Below, piece by piece: positions 1 through 6,740 of a DNA stretch of 15,432 nucleotides. A model generated the notes under the pieces. The model had not been told where the DNA came from and searched no databases. It saw only the letters and a list, made by a program, of their open reading frames with translations. Source of the stretch: SMXL01 sp964527795 (GTDB lineage Bacteria > Bacteroidota > Rhodothermia > Rhodothermales > UBA10348); assembly GCA_964527795.1 (NCBI GenBank), contig CAZGOS010000051.1, forward strand, positions 1 to 15,432, read 5' to 3'. Position numbers and translations under genes: made by a program. Within the stretch, counting starts at the first letter, position 1. Each line of letters opens with the position of its first letter.

Positions 1-724
1 CGTCGAGCACGGCCCCGACGACCATCTGCTTGCGGTCCGGGCGGTGGTCTTTGCTGTTACCATACTGGCCAAGACGCTCCCCGCCTTCGCCTTCGAAGTA
101 GAGCGACGTCGTGTCGAAGAAAACCACATCCAGGCTGCTGAAAAGGTCCCGGTGCCGCGCGAAGAGCGCCTCCTCGACGCGGTCCTTCGTCGTCCGAGGC
201 GCAAACGGCGTAGCCGCGAGCTGCTCCTCCTCTGGTAACACCTCTCCGAGGTACGCCATCGCGCGGTAAAGATGGTGAAGCGAGAGCGCTTCGGCGCCCT
301 CGATCCGGTAGGCGCGACGCCACGCTTCGGCCGCGCGGTCGCTGCCCGGCGTAAACAGGCGGTGGAGCACCGTGAGAAAGAGGGCTCGCTCGACGGGAAA
401 CTCGAACCTGCGCCCGTGAAGCAGCCGGTCAAGCTCCTCGCCGATTCCCAGATCACGCCACAGGCGCTCGAAGACAAGGGCCGGCCCTATTCGGATCGTA
501 TCGGCTTCGGGTATCTCATCGCGCCGAGCGCCCGTAAAAACGGCCGCCTCGGCTGCGAAGCGGCCCAGAGAGGCCATGATTCCCTCTAATCGCCCATTTT
601 GGCTCAGTTCGTCTGTTCGCCCCAGCGTAGCGATGACCCGCTGGCGGACCTTGCCGCCTATGCGCTCGTTGTGGACAAGCTGGAGATATTCGTTGCGGCC
701 CGATTTCTTTTTTCGGACGAACAT
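1..724 (-). CDS. IS1634-family transposase, N-terminal part
   Basis: This transposase would catalyse cut-and-paste movement of its insertion sequence. The frame is open from an ATG at 724 down to the left edge, giving 241 complete codons with no stop. The N-terminus (about residues 12-40) shows the typical YLQLVHNERIGGKVRQRV and IATLGR pattern of IS1634 transposases. Residues 199-241 carry the family's catalytic-core opening: VVFFDTTSLYFEGEGGE, then YGNSKDHRPDRKQMVVG. Asp204 in FFDTTS is the expected first acidic residue of the DDE triad. The remaining catalytic residues would lie beyond the window, so it cannot be judged whether the gene is intact. A copy of the end repeat lies 14 bases upstream of the start, which could allow the transposase to bind its own promoter region; that is inference. 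Confidence 0.9.
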   Translation of the reverse strand, partial: MFVRKKKSGRNEYLQLVHNERIGGKVRQRVIATLGRTDELSQNGRLEGIMASLGRFAAEAAVFTGARRDEIPEADTIRIGPALVFERLWRDLGIGEELDRLLHGRRFEFPVERALFLTVLHRLFTPGSDRAAEAWRRAYRIEGAEALSLHHLYRAMAYLGEVLPEEEQLAATPFAPRTTKDRVEEALFARHRDLFSSLDVVFFDTTSLYFEGEGGERLGQYGNSKDHRPDRKQMVVGAVLD

Positions 725-737
725 GGCATCGATTAGA

Positions 738-817
738 GTGGCACTACCTAATAATACGACAAATATCTATGAATAACAATAAGATACGACTATTATATTC
801 GCGTATTGTGGCACTAC
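738..817. repeat. Terminal and subterminal repeat pair of the IS end
   Basis: GTGGCACTAC is present at 738-747 and again at 808-817 in the same orientation, 70 bases apart. ATACGAC is also duplicated at 754-760 and 784-790. The outer copy is the probable transposase-binding inverted repeat. The inner copy lies between it and the transposase start codon. That both are protein-binding sites is inference. Confidence 0.55.
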
Positions 818-818
818 A

Positions 819-1170
819 TTTCTAGCCTGATATGCCGGTCATACCCCATAACTCATTGTGCCGCAACGACCGGATCGACAGCAACGCCGCCAAACTGTTC
901 AAGATGGGTCTGAGATTTAACGCCCGGTTGATATCGAAACGCAGCACTTATTAATAATGGCTCACGTCCGGCTGTGACGGACGCATTTCTGCGCACGGGG
1001 ATGTTGGCACGGCACGATCCTCGAAATCTATTCATAGCATCTTTAAAACCTGTTCCCTGGGAAACCGTACGTTTAAAAAGCTACCATCCACGAATTACAG
1101 GAGGAGATGCAGTGAGGCTCTTATTCGGCTGCGTCCGAATCAGGAGCTGCGCAACCATACACAGGTATTG
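819..1170. other. Gene-poor spacer between IS end and FMN riboswitch
   Basis: About 350 bases hold no recognisable gene. Short open frames on both strands (up to about 65 codons) resemble no family I know. A small perfect stem, CGTCCG at 965-970 with CGGACG at 978-983, is not followed by a T tract. The promoter of the riboflavin operon should lie in the right part of this stretch, but no convincing pair of promoter boxes could be picked out. Confidence 0.5.
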
Positions 1171-1358
1171 ATCTTCGGGGCATGGTGAGGTTGACATCGA
1201 AGAGGTCAGCCAATTCCAGACCGACGGTAAGACTTGCATTGACAGCAGGTTGAGCCCGTGACCCTCAAACTCCATGTATGCGAACGCTTCGCAACAAGGG
1301 TGTGAGGTTGATTCGGTGAGAAGCCGAAGCCGACGGTAAAGTCCGGATGGGAGAAGAT
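1171..1358 (+). ncRNA. FMN riboswitch aptamer (RFN element)
   Basis: This RNA binds flavin mononucleotide and controls the riboflavin operon downstream. The closing stem P1 pairs ATCTTC at 1171-1176 with GAAGAT at 1353-1358. Conserved RFN blocks appear in order: CTTCGGGGCA, ACCGACGGT (1220-1228), AGCCCGTGACC (1253-1263), the P6 hairpin TTCGG...CCGAA (1312-1328), and GCCGACGGTAAAGTCCGGATG followed by GGAGAAGAT. P3 pairs 1231-1237 with 1245-1251. P4 pairs CCTCA (1263-1267) with TGAGG (1303-1307) and contains the hairpin GCGAA/TTCGC. P2 is longer than usual because GGTTGAC (1189-1195) and GTCAGCC (1205-1211) form an extra 7-bp stem where the consensus has only a short loop. The location directly upstream of ribD fits the family. 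Confidence 0.95.
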
Positions 1359-1533
1359 TAAGACGAGCGAAAAGGTGGCTTCGAACAGAGCGTATCCGCT
1401 ACTTTTTCTAATGAACATCTGACGCTACGCTCGGATTTGAAGGTTCAGTTCGAGGGATCGGTGTTAGATACGTCTTATCAGGATGCTCGGTGCGTTTGCA
1501 GCCGCGCGTCCGGTTTATCCCGCCACGTTCTCA

Positions 1534-1564
1534 CGTTCCGAAGGTCTCTTTGGAGCGTTTTTTT
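1534..1564 (+). terminator. Riboswitch expression platform: terminator-like hairpin covering the ribD RBS
   Basis: A continuous 10-bp stem pairs 1534-1543 (CGTTCCGAAG) with 1548-1557 (CTTTGGAGCG) around a GTCT loop, with two G-T wobbles. Seven T residues (1558-1564) follow and the ribD ATG begins at the next base. The ribosome binding site GGAG (1552-1555) lies in the 3' arm. The same hairpin could therefore stop transcription and hide the ribosome binding site. A possible competing pairing is CTTCGAAC at 1379-1386 with 1535-1543, leaving one base bulged. The stem and T tract are seen directly; the switching mechanism is inference. Confidence 0.7.
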
Positions 1565-2707
1565 ATGTCCGTGCAGGAACGACATATGAAACGAGCGCTG
1601 GCGCTTGCGCGACTGGCGGAAGGGCAGACGAGTCCCAATCCGGCTGTTGGTGCCGTCATAGTTCGAGGTGGCAGAGTCGTAGGTGAGGGGTATCACAGCC
1701 GGGCCGGCGCTCCCCACGCTGAAGTGGAAGCTCTTCGCGAGGCCGGGGATCTCGCTGTGAATGCGACCCTGTATGTGACACTCGAGCCCTGCAACCATTC
1801 GGGCAGGACGCCGCCCTGCACGGAGGCGATCGTGAAAGCGGGTGTCGCTGAAGTGAATTACGCGGTGCGGGATCCTGATCGGTCAGTGCCCGGGGGTGGA
1901 CATGCGTATTTGGAGAATGCCGGACTCGTCGTTCACGAGGGTCTGTGCAGGGAAGAAGCACGGCACCTGAACCGCTTTTACTTGCATGCGGTCCGGAACG
2001 GACGGCCCTACGTGGTAGCCAAGTTCGCGATGAGCCTGGACGGGAAAATAGCCACACATACCGGAGAGAGCCGGTGGATAACGGGACCGGACTCTCGCGC
2101 TGAAGTTCATAATCTTCGGCGCCTCGTTGATGCGGTCCTCGTAGGAGCGGGCACGGCCATTTCAGACAATCCGCGCTTGACGGTGCGAATGGCGGCGTAC
2201 GAAGGCCCTCAACCGCGACGAATCGTGCTCGACAGTCATGGTCGCGTGCCGGTTGAATCGGCTCTGTTTGATTCTAAGTCGTCCGGCAGTTCGGTGGTGG
2301 CCACAACCGATGCCATGCCCGACGAGCACAGGCGGACGCTCGAAGAACTGGGTGTCGAAGTATGGACTTTTCCTGCGAACGTTACCGGCAAAGTTGAGCT
2401 ATCGGCGCTGCTCGATGAGCTCGGGAATCGAGGCACCAGGAGCCTTCTGGTCGAAGGCGGGGCGGATGTACTCGGCAGTTTTTTCGACGAAGGACAAGTG
2501 CAGGAGCTATGGGCTTTCGTTGCTCCGATCATTATTGGCGGCTCCACGGCACACGGTCCTGTTCACGGCAATGGCGTTCCTTTACCTGACGAGGCCACGC
2601 GCCTCGTTAAAACAAGTCTGGAGAGAATCGGGGAAGACGTTCTGATCAGAGGTTACGTAAAACAACCAAACAGAATGGAGCACGAGAATGTTCACCGGAA
2701 TTGTTGA
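1565..2707 (+). CDS. ribD: Bifunctional riboflavin biosynthesis deaminase/reductase RibD
   Basis: RibD deaminates 2,5-diamino-6-ribosylamino-pyrimidinone 5'-phosphate and then reduces the ribosyl side chain with NADPH, the second and third steps from GTP. The N-terminal deaminase domain (about residues 1-145) has the zinc site: HAE at 51-53, and Cys76 and Cys85 in PCNHSGRTPPC. The reductase domain follows from about residue 148, with FAMSLDGKIA, GESRWITGPDSR and the late EGGADVLGSFF segment. The 380-residue length is normal for the family. The ATG at 1565 is chosen because GGAG lies nine bases upstream and the protein then starts like other RibDs. A GTG at 1490 would add 25 residues unlike the family and would be translated through the regulatory hairpin. 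The last 20 bases overlap ribE, which implies translational coupling. Confidence 0.96.
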   Translation: MSVQERHMKRALALARLAEGQTSPNPAVGAVIVRGGRVVGEGYHSRAGAPHAEVEALREAGDLAVNATLYVTLEPCNHSGRTPPCTEAIVKAGVAEVNYAVRDPDRSVPGGGHAYLENAGLVVHEGLCREEARHLNRFYLHAVRNGRPYVVAKFAMSLDGKIATHTGESRWITGPDSRAEVHNLRRLVDAVLVGAGTAISDNPRLTVRMAAYEGPQPRRIVLDSHGRVPVESALFDSKSSGSSVVATTDAMPDEHRRTLEELGVEVWTFPANVTGKVELSALLDELGNRGTRSLLVEGGADVLGSFFDEGQVQELWAFVAPIIIGGSTAHGPVHGNGVPLPDEATRLVKTSLERIGEDVLIRGYVKQPNRMEHENVHRNC

Positions 2708-3332
2708 AACGATAGGCACGACGACGCGCACCCAAAAAACCGGCACCGGATATCAGATGACGTTTCGGGCCCCATCGATCGTCGATGGATGCAAGCCCGG
2801 GGACAGTATTGCCGTTAACGGCACTTGCCTGACCGTTACTGAGCTTACTTCCGAAACGTTCTCCGTCTGCGTTGCGCCCGAAACCCTCTCGCGTACGAAT
2901 CTTGGCGGCGTGAACGTGGGAGACGGTGTCAACCTGGAACGATCGCTTACGCCTGAGAGCAGGATGGGAGGACATTTTGTTCAAGGACACGTCGACGCAA
3001 CGGGCATACTCGTGTCGCTTCGCCCGGAAAAGGATTCACTCTGGGTAACTGTCCGGGTTGACGAGGCGCTGTTGCGGTGGATCGTGCCCAAAGGATTCAT
3101 CGCGCTCGACGGCATCAGCCTGACGATCGTAGACGTCTTCGAGGACGGCTTCTCAGTAATGCTCATTGACTACACGCAGAAGCACGCGACGCTCGCCGGT
3201 CAGCGGGTCGGATATCGAGTGAATATCGAAGTCGACATACTGGGGAAGTACATCGAAAAGATGATCTCCCGCCGCTCCGACGCTGAGGCTGTCATCAGCC
3301 GGAAATTTCTCTCCGAACACGGCTACAACTAG
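2688..3332 (+). CDS. ribE: Riboflavin synthase, alpha subunit
   Basis: This enzyme converts two 6,7-dimethyl-8-ribityllumazine molecules into riboflavin and the pyrimidinedione precursor, the last step of the pathway. Its 214 residues comprise two homologous lumazine-binding barrels. The first opens with the hallmark MFTGIVE and contains GDSIAVNGTCLTV (38-50). The second runs from about residue 98 and begins GGHFVQGHVD, with IALDGISLTI at 138-147. Where most homologues have IPHT near residues 160-163, this protein reads IDYT, a change of two residues before the C-terminal NIEVDILGKYIEKM helix. The start overlaps the ribD stop by 20 bases, and GGAG of ribD supplies a ribosome binding site. In gammaproteobacteria the same gene is called ribC. 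The function is not in doubt. Confidence 0.95.
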   Translation: MFTGIVETIGTTTRTQKTGTGYQMTFRAPSIVDGCKPGDSIAVNGTCLTVTELTSETFSVCVAPETLSRTNLGGVNVGDGVNLERSLTPESRMGGHFVQGHVDATGILVSLRPEKDSLWVTVRVDEALLRWIVPKGFIALDGISLTIVDVFEDGFSVMLIDYTQKHATLAGQRVGYRVNIEVDILGKYIEKMISRRSDAEAVISRKFLSEHGYN

Positions 3333-3340
3333 AACTGAAC

Positions 3341-4552
3341 ATGAAATTCAATACGATAGACGAAATCATAAGCGATTTGCAGGCAGGAAAGCCTGTGATC
3401 GTTGTGGATGATCATGATAGAGAGAACGAAGGCGATCTGCTCGTCCCGGCGCAGTTTGCCGAGCCGGAGATCATCAACTTCATGGCACGGGAAGCGCGCG
3501 GGCTCATTTGTATCGCGATGACCGGAAAAACGTTGGACCGTCTGGGTATTCCGATGATGGTTTCGGGAAAGGAGAACGGAACGCGATATGGAAGCCCCTT
3601 CACGGTATCGGTGGAAGCTAAAACAGGAGTAACGACGGGCATCTCTGCTCATGATCGGTCCCGAACCATTAAAACGCTCGTCGACGCAACCAGTACGCCC
3701 GACGATATAGTGATGCCGGGGCACGTATTCCCGTTGCGTGCTCATCCACAGGGGGTGCTGGCAAGAAGAGGTCATACCGAGGCAGGAATTGATCTGATGA
3801 TGCTATCCGGCCTGGCTCCGGCTGCGGTTGTCTGTGAGATATTGGACGACGATGGTACGATGGCCCGACGGCCGAGGCTGAGTGAGTTTGCCTGCGTGCA
3901 CGGTTTTCGAACGACGTCGATCGAAGATATTGTGCAGTACCGTCTTCGTCATACCGCAGAAGAAGAGGTCACGCGCATTGACGCTGCGGCCTTGCCCACT
4001 CGCTTCGGCGACTTCACCGTCACCGCGTATCGAGACCGCGACAATAATGAACACCTGTTCCTCAGTCATGGCCTCCGGCAAACGGACTCCCCGTTGGTTC
4101 GAGTGCATTCCGAGTGCCTGACCGGCGACGTGTTGGGCTCGATTCGCTGCGACTGTGGAGAGCAGCTGCACAGCGCGCTTGCGAGCATTGTGGATGAAGG
4201 GGAAGGATACCTGGTTTATTTGCGTCAGGAAGGACGCGGTATTGGTCTCATCAACAAAATTAGAGCCTATGCGCTGCAGGACGAGGGGCTGGACACCGTC
4301 GATGCGAATGTGTGTCTGGGCTTTTCACCGGACGAACGTAGTTATGCGGTCGCGGCGGCAATTCTCCGGGATCAGGAAATCTCAAGCGTCCGTCTGATGA
4401 CGAACAATCCAGACAAGGTGTCTGATCTGGAGGCAAATCAGGTCCGGGTTATCGAACGCGTACCGCTCAGCATAGCATCGAGTCCTGAAAACAAACGCTA
4501 TCTGAAAACAAAAGCAACAAAATTGGATCACTTGTTCGTCGAAGATCTCTGA
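3341..4552 (+). CDS. ribBA: Bifunctional 3,4-dihydroxy-2-butanone-4-phosphate synthase / GTP cyclohydrolase II
   Basis: This 403-residue fusion supplies both branches of the pathway: the N-terminal half makes dihydroxybutanone phosphate from ribulose 5-phosphate, and the C-terminal half opens GTP. The synthase domain (about 1-200) shows DDHDRENEGD at 23-32, GHVFPLRAH (127-135) and RRGHTEAGIDL (142-152). The cyclohydrolase domain (about 205-400) has the zinc ligands Cys259, Cys270 and Cys272 in SECLTGDVLGSIRCDCG, then RQEGRGIGL (295-303), YALQDEGLDTVDAN and RLMTNNPDKV (351-360). His25 replaces the more usual Glu in the acidic loop, at a position that varies in the family. The gene starts eight bases after ribE, so it is co-transcribed. 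All catalytic motifs appear intact in both halves. Confidence 0.96.
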   Translation: MKFNTIDEIISDLQAGKPVIVVDDHDRENEGDLLVPAQFAEPEIINFMAREARGLICIAMTGKTLDRLGIPMMVSGKENGTRYGSPFTVSVEAKTGVTTGISAHDRSRTIKTLVDATSTPDDIVMPGHVFPLRAHPQGVLARRGHTEAGIDLMMLSGLAPAAVVCEILDDDGTMARRPRLSEFACVHGFRTTSIEDIVQYRLRHTAEEEVTRIDAAALPTRFGDFTVTAYRDRDNNEHLFLSHGLRQTDSPLVRVHSECLTGDVLGSIRCDCGEQLHSALASIVDEGEGYLVYLRQEGRGIGLINKIRAYALQDEGLDTVDANVCLGFSPDERSYAVAAAILRDQEISSVRLMTNNPDKVSDLEANQVRVIERVPLSIASSPENKRYLKTKATKLDHLFVEDL

Positions 4553-4586
4553 TCCCGTCCCTACAATAAACTACACGGAGCATTTT

Positions 4587-5060
4587 ATGAGTCAGGTTTT
4601 TTCAGGCGTATTCAACGGAGGCGCACTTAAGATTGCGATTGTCGCATCCCGATGGAATGATTTTATGGTAGGAAAACTGGTGGAAGGCGCCATAGACGCC
4701 CTCGTTCGACACGGAGTGGATGACGATCACATCGATATCGCGTACGTACCCGGCGGATTTGAGCTACCGTTAGGCGCAAAAAAGATGGTTGAGAGCGGGC
4801 GTTACCAGGCTGTGATATGTCTGGGTGTGGTCATCCGCGGGGCAACCCCTCATTTTGACTACGTCGCAGGCGAGACGTCGAAGGGCATCGCCCAAGTTGG
4901 GCTTCAGAGTGGTATTCCCGTCTCTTTCGGTGTGCTCACATGCGATACGATGGAGCAGGCCATCGAGAGATCCGGCAGCAAGGGGGGAAATAAAGGATTC
5001 GAGGCGGCCGTAGCGGCCATTGAGATGGTCAATCTGATTTCGGCTATCGAGGCGGGATAA
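4587..5060 (+). CDS. ribH: 6,7-dimethyl-8-ribityllumazine synthase (riboflavin synthase beta chain)
   Basis: RibH condenses the pyrimidinedione from the GTP branch with dihydroxybutanone phosphate to form the lumazine used by riboflavin synthase, and usually assembles into pentamers or 60-mer shells. The 157 residues match the family end to end. IAIVASRWNDF (16-26) forms the first substrate loop, with Trp23 at the position usually held by Phe. PGGFELPLGAKKM (55-67), GVVIRGATPHFDYV (80-93, catalytic His89) and FGVLTCDTMEQAIERSG (114-130) follow, then the GNKG phosphate-binding segment. A clear ribosome binding site (ACGGAG) lies upstream of the ATG, in the 34-base gap after ribBA. It is the last gene of the riboflavin operon. 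Confidence 0.96.
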   Translation: MSQVFSGVFNGGALKIAIVASRWNDFMVGKLVEGAIDALVRHGVDDDHIDIAYVPGGFELPLGAKKMVESGRYQAVICLGVVIRGATPHFDYVAGETSKGIAQVGLQSGIPVSFGVLTCDTMEQAIERSGSKGGNKGFEAAVAAIEMVNLISAIEAG

Positions 5061-5163
5061 TTCGGCCGGTCGACGATCGGGCGAGGCGACGAAACAGATT
5101 CTCCGGCGAAAGCGAGCCGTTTTCCGAGCGCCCCCTGTTCAAATAACCAATGATTTTTTTGCT

Positions 5164-5220
5164 TGGACTGTATATTTGGATTAACGTTAGAAACCCACCG
5201 TCTTGGACGGTGGTAGTCCA
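5164..5220 (+). promoter_or_regulatory. Two-layer inverted repeat in the leader of the SGNH gene
   Basis: An inner perfect 8-bp stem pairs CCACCGTC (5195-5202) with GACGGTGG (5206-5213) around TTG. An outer perfect 6-bp repeat, TGGACT (5164-5169) and AGTCCA (5215-5220), encloses it. The GTG start codon is eight bases after the structure, and no ordinary ribosome binding site is seen there. The inner stem lacks a following T tract, so it is not an obvious intrinsic terminator for ribH. It could be an operator or an RNA leader element. Confidence 0.45.
5171..5178 (+). promoter_or_regulatory. Possible Bacteroidota-type -7 box upstream of the SGNH gene
   Basis: TATATTTG matches the TAnnTTTG consensus known for the -7 element of Bacteroidota primary-sigma promoters. 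No TTTG-like -33 box is visible at the usual distance, so the call rests on one box. Transcription from it would start just before the hairpin at 5195-5213 and give a short structured leader. Confidence 0.25.
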
Positions 5221-5228
5221 TTTTACCC

Positions 5229-6260
5229 GTGATCAAGAGACGCAAGCTCAAATCCATTCTTCTGAAATCGGGATATCTGGTTCTGGCAGGTGTAGCCGTG
5301 CTGGGCATGCTGGAGTTTACTGCTCGAAGACTCGGGTTAGGTGATCCGATCATCTATTACAACAGTCCCTGGGGAGGGCTCCGACCACTACCGAACCAGC
5401 AAGTCATTCGGAAAAAGGGATCGACCGTGACGATTGATGCAAATGGCTTCAGGTCCAGGGGACCCGATTCCGAGAACGCCGTCCGAATTCTCTATCTTGG
5501 TGATTCCGTGACGTGGGGAGGAAGTTCAGTGGATGATGAAGAGCTTTTCTCGGAGGTCGCGGCCGATGTCCTGCGGAGATACGGTCTGGAAGTGTATGCC
5601 ATGAACGCCGGTGTCAATGGCACCAGCCTCATGAACCAGGCTGAGATCTTCGTGCAATGGCAGGATTCTGTCGACGCGGTTGTCTGGCTGTTCCCATGGA
5701 ACGACGTGCGCCGAGCCTATGTGGCGGCTGGATATCTCTGGCCTGCAACCAAACGCCCGTCGTTCGCGCTCGTCGAAGCGATCGATCACGTCATCCGCAC
5801 CAGATGGCTCACCGCCTTCCGCCGGAACCCTTTAGCGACAGGCACAGAATTCGTCCACCCTGAAACGCCCGCTGGATACGAACAATTCTTTGGGACCGTC
5901 CTGGATGTACGTACGCGAATGAATCTTCAGGCGCTCATAAAAACAGTTCAAATCGCCCTGCAGAAAGGCATTCCGGTAGTTGTCGGAATCACGCCACGGC
6001 GGGAAGAAACCCGTCTTCTATCCATTTCGACCGAGGCCGCCGAAACCCTGCGAATGCTCGAAACCCTGTATGTGCACATCATGGATGTCGAAGCTGTACT
6101 TCCCACCGGTGTGAAACTCGAGAGTGTGTATATCGATCAGGTTCATTTCACGGCAAGCGGCCATCGCCTGATCGGAGAGGCGCTTGGCAACAAACTTCTG
6201 ACGATAATCAATGATTCGACCGTGGATACAAGAGATTCGTCAAGTATAGAGCGGCGATAA
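5229..6260 (+). CDS. Membrane-anchored SGNH/GDSL-hydrolase-like protein
   Basis: This is a predicted esterase or acylhydrolase of the SGNH fold acting outside the cytoplasm; its substrate is unknown. Residues 2-9 are strongly basic and precede one hydrophobic segment (about 14-30), so the protein is probably an inner-membrane anchored or secreted protein. The SGNH blocks are visible: GDSVT at 91-95 (nucleophile Ser93), NAGVNG at 126-131 (block II Gly), PWND at 156-159 (block III Asn158), and DQVHFTASGH at 303-312 (Asp303 and His306). DANGFRSRG before the fold is typical of SGNH proteins associated with cell-surface polysaccharide. The start is GTG at 5229, chosen because it lies just before the basic stretch; there is no clear ribosome binding site. 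It follows ribH by 168 bases and may be a separate transcript. Confidence 0.75.
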   Translation: MIKRRKLKSILLKSGYLVLAGVAVLGMLEFTARRLGLGDPIIYYNSPWGGLRPLPNQQVIRKKGSTVTIDANGFRSRGPDSENAVRILYLGDSVTWGGSSVDDEELFSEVAADVLRRYGLEVYAMNAGVNGTSLMNQAEIFVQWQDSVDAVVWLFPWNDVRRAYVAAGYLWPATKRPSFALVEAIDHVIRTRWLTAFRRNPLATGTEFVHPETPAGYEQFFGTVLDVRTRMNLQALIKTVQIALQKGIPVVVGITPRREETRLLSISTEAAETLRMLETLYVHIMDVEAVLPTGVKLESVYIDQVHFTASGHRLIGEALGNKLLTIINDSTVDTRDSSSIERR

Positions 6261-6269
6261 AACCTCCTT

Positions 6270-6316
6270 TCCGGGACTCTATTCCGTTCGGCTGTCCGAC
6301 GGTCGTATATCCCGGA
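6270..6316 (+). terminator. Nested stem-loop after the SGNH gene, possible terminator
   Basis: The outer stem pairs TCCGGGA (6270-6276) with TCCCGGA (6310-6316). Inside it, CCGTTCGG (6284-6291) pairs with CCGACGG (6296-6302) around CTGT, with one bulged T. The structure begins nine bases after the stop codon. The following sequence (TTATTCCTCTCTCC) is only pyrimidine-rich, so intrinsic termination is uncertain. Confidence 0.4.
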
Positions 6317-6740
6317 TTATTCCTCTCTCCGTTCTGAAGTATAAGTTGAACTGAGTTTCGCTCTCTGTGCAAAGTGCGAAACGGACTACACGAAAAATAC
6401 GTGGAACTACCAATATTCTTGCGTCTCCGAGAGTCGATTACATCGTGTACAAACCTCCAGTTAACTCGATATGGGAGTATTTCTGCGGGCGCCCGGAGTG
6501 GTTGATATGAGATAATGCGTGACTCCTGGAGAGAGTCTCGGAACATTGCAGGTGGGAAGCCCGGGAACTGCGTGTTATTTCATCTTAATCGACTATTAAC
6601 CATAAAGCCATGCGCATTGGGGCGTGATTGTGCTGCAGCGTGAGACGCTTTTATGTAATGAGATAGAACGGGTAACAATATCATGTCGACGGACAAGCAG
6701 AGATCCTTAATGAGATAATCTAACTCAAGCTGAAGGTGCT
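6317..6740. other. Non-coding stretch upstream of the STAS gene
   Basis: About 420 bases contain no credible gene. The motif ATGAGATA occurs three times (6507-6514, 6658-6665, 6710-6717), and twice extends to ATGAGATAAT. A perfect 10-bp palindrome, CGGGCGCCCG, lies at 6486-6495, and a short stem GACTC/GAGTC at 6521-6537. The promoter of the STAS gene is presumably here, but no clear promoter boxes were found. Confidence 0.4.

Larger units (their letters stand above)
1..818 (-). mobile_element. IS1634-family insertion sequence, partial (runs off left edge)
   Basis: The element contains an IS1634-type transposase gene reading leftward. Upstream of that gene, the plus-strand sequence GTGGCACTACA at 808-818 reads as TGTAGTGCCAC when viewed from the element outward, and is taken as the terminal inverted repeat. 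The 10-base core GTGGCACTAC recurs at 738-747, just before the transposase start, and ATACGAC occurs at both 754-760 and 784-790. The segment between these copies is very AT-rich. The exact outer boundary is inferred, because the other end and the target duplication lie outside the window. Confidence 0.65.

Noticed and set aside
57..589. Open frames in and antisense to the IS region
   Set aside because: They are other-frame readings of the transposase gene, which shows clear family motifs from 724 to the left edge.
1371..1406. Candidate early terminator AAAGGTGGC/GCTACTTTT
   Set aside because: It has an 18-base loop, several G-T and A-T pairs and only a short T run that is itself part of the stem; the hairpin at 1534-1564 is far stronger.
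853..1418. Several short open frames on both strands between the IS and ribD
   Set aside because: They resemble no family, and those beyond 1170 overlap the FMN riboswitch, whose conserved bases explain the sequence.
1490..1564. GTG start that would lengthen RibD by 25 residues
   Set aside because: The extra residues do not resemble RibD, and this stretch forms the riboswitch hairpin with a ribosome binding site serving the ATG at 1565.
5104..5123. Possible intrinsic terminator after ribH (CGGC...GCCG, then TTTT)
   Set aside because: The stem is only four pairs with an eight-base loop, too weak to call.
6521..6537. GACTC/GAGTC stem as a small RNA or terminator
   Set aside because: It is five pairs without a T tract and has no supporting promoter or conserved pattern.
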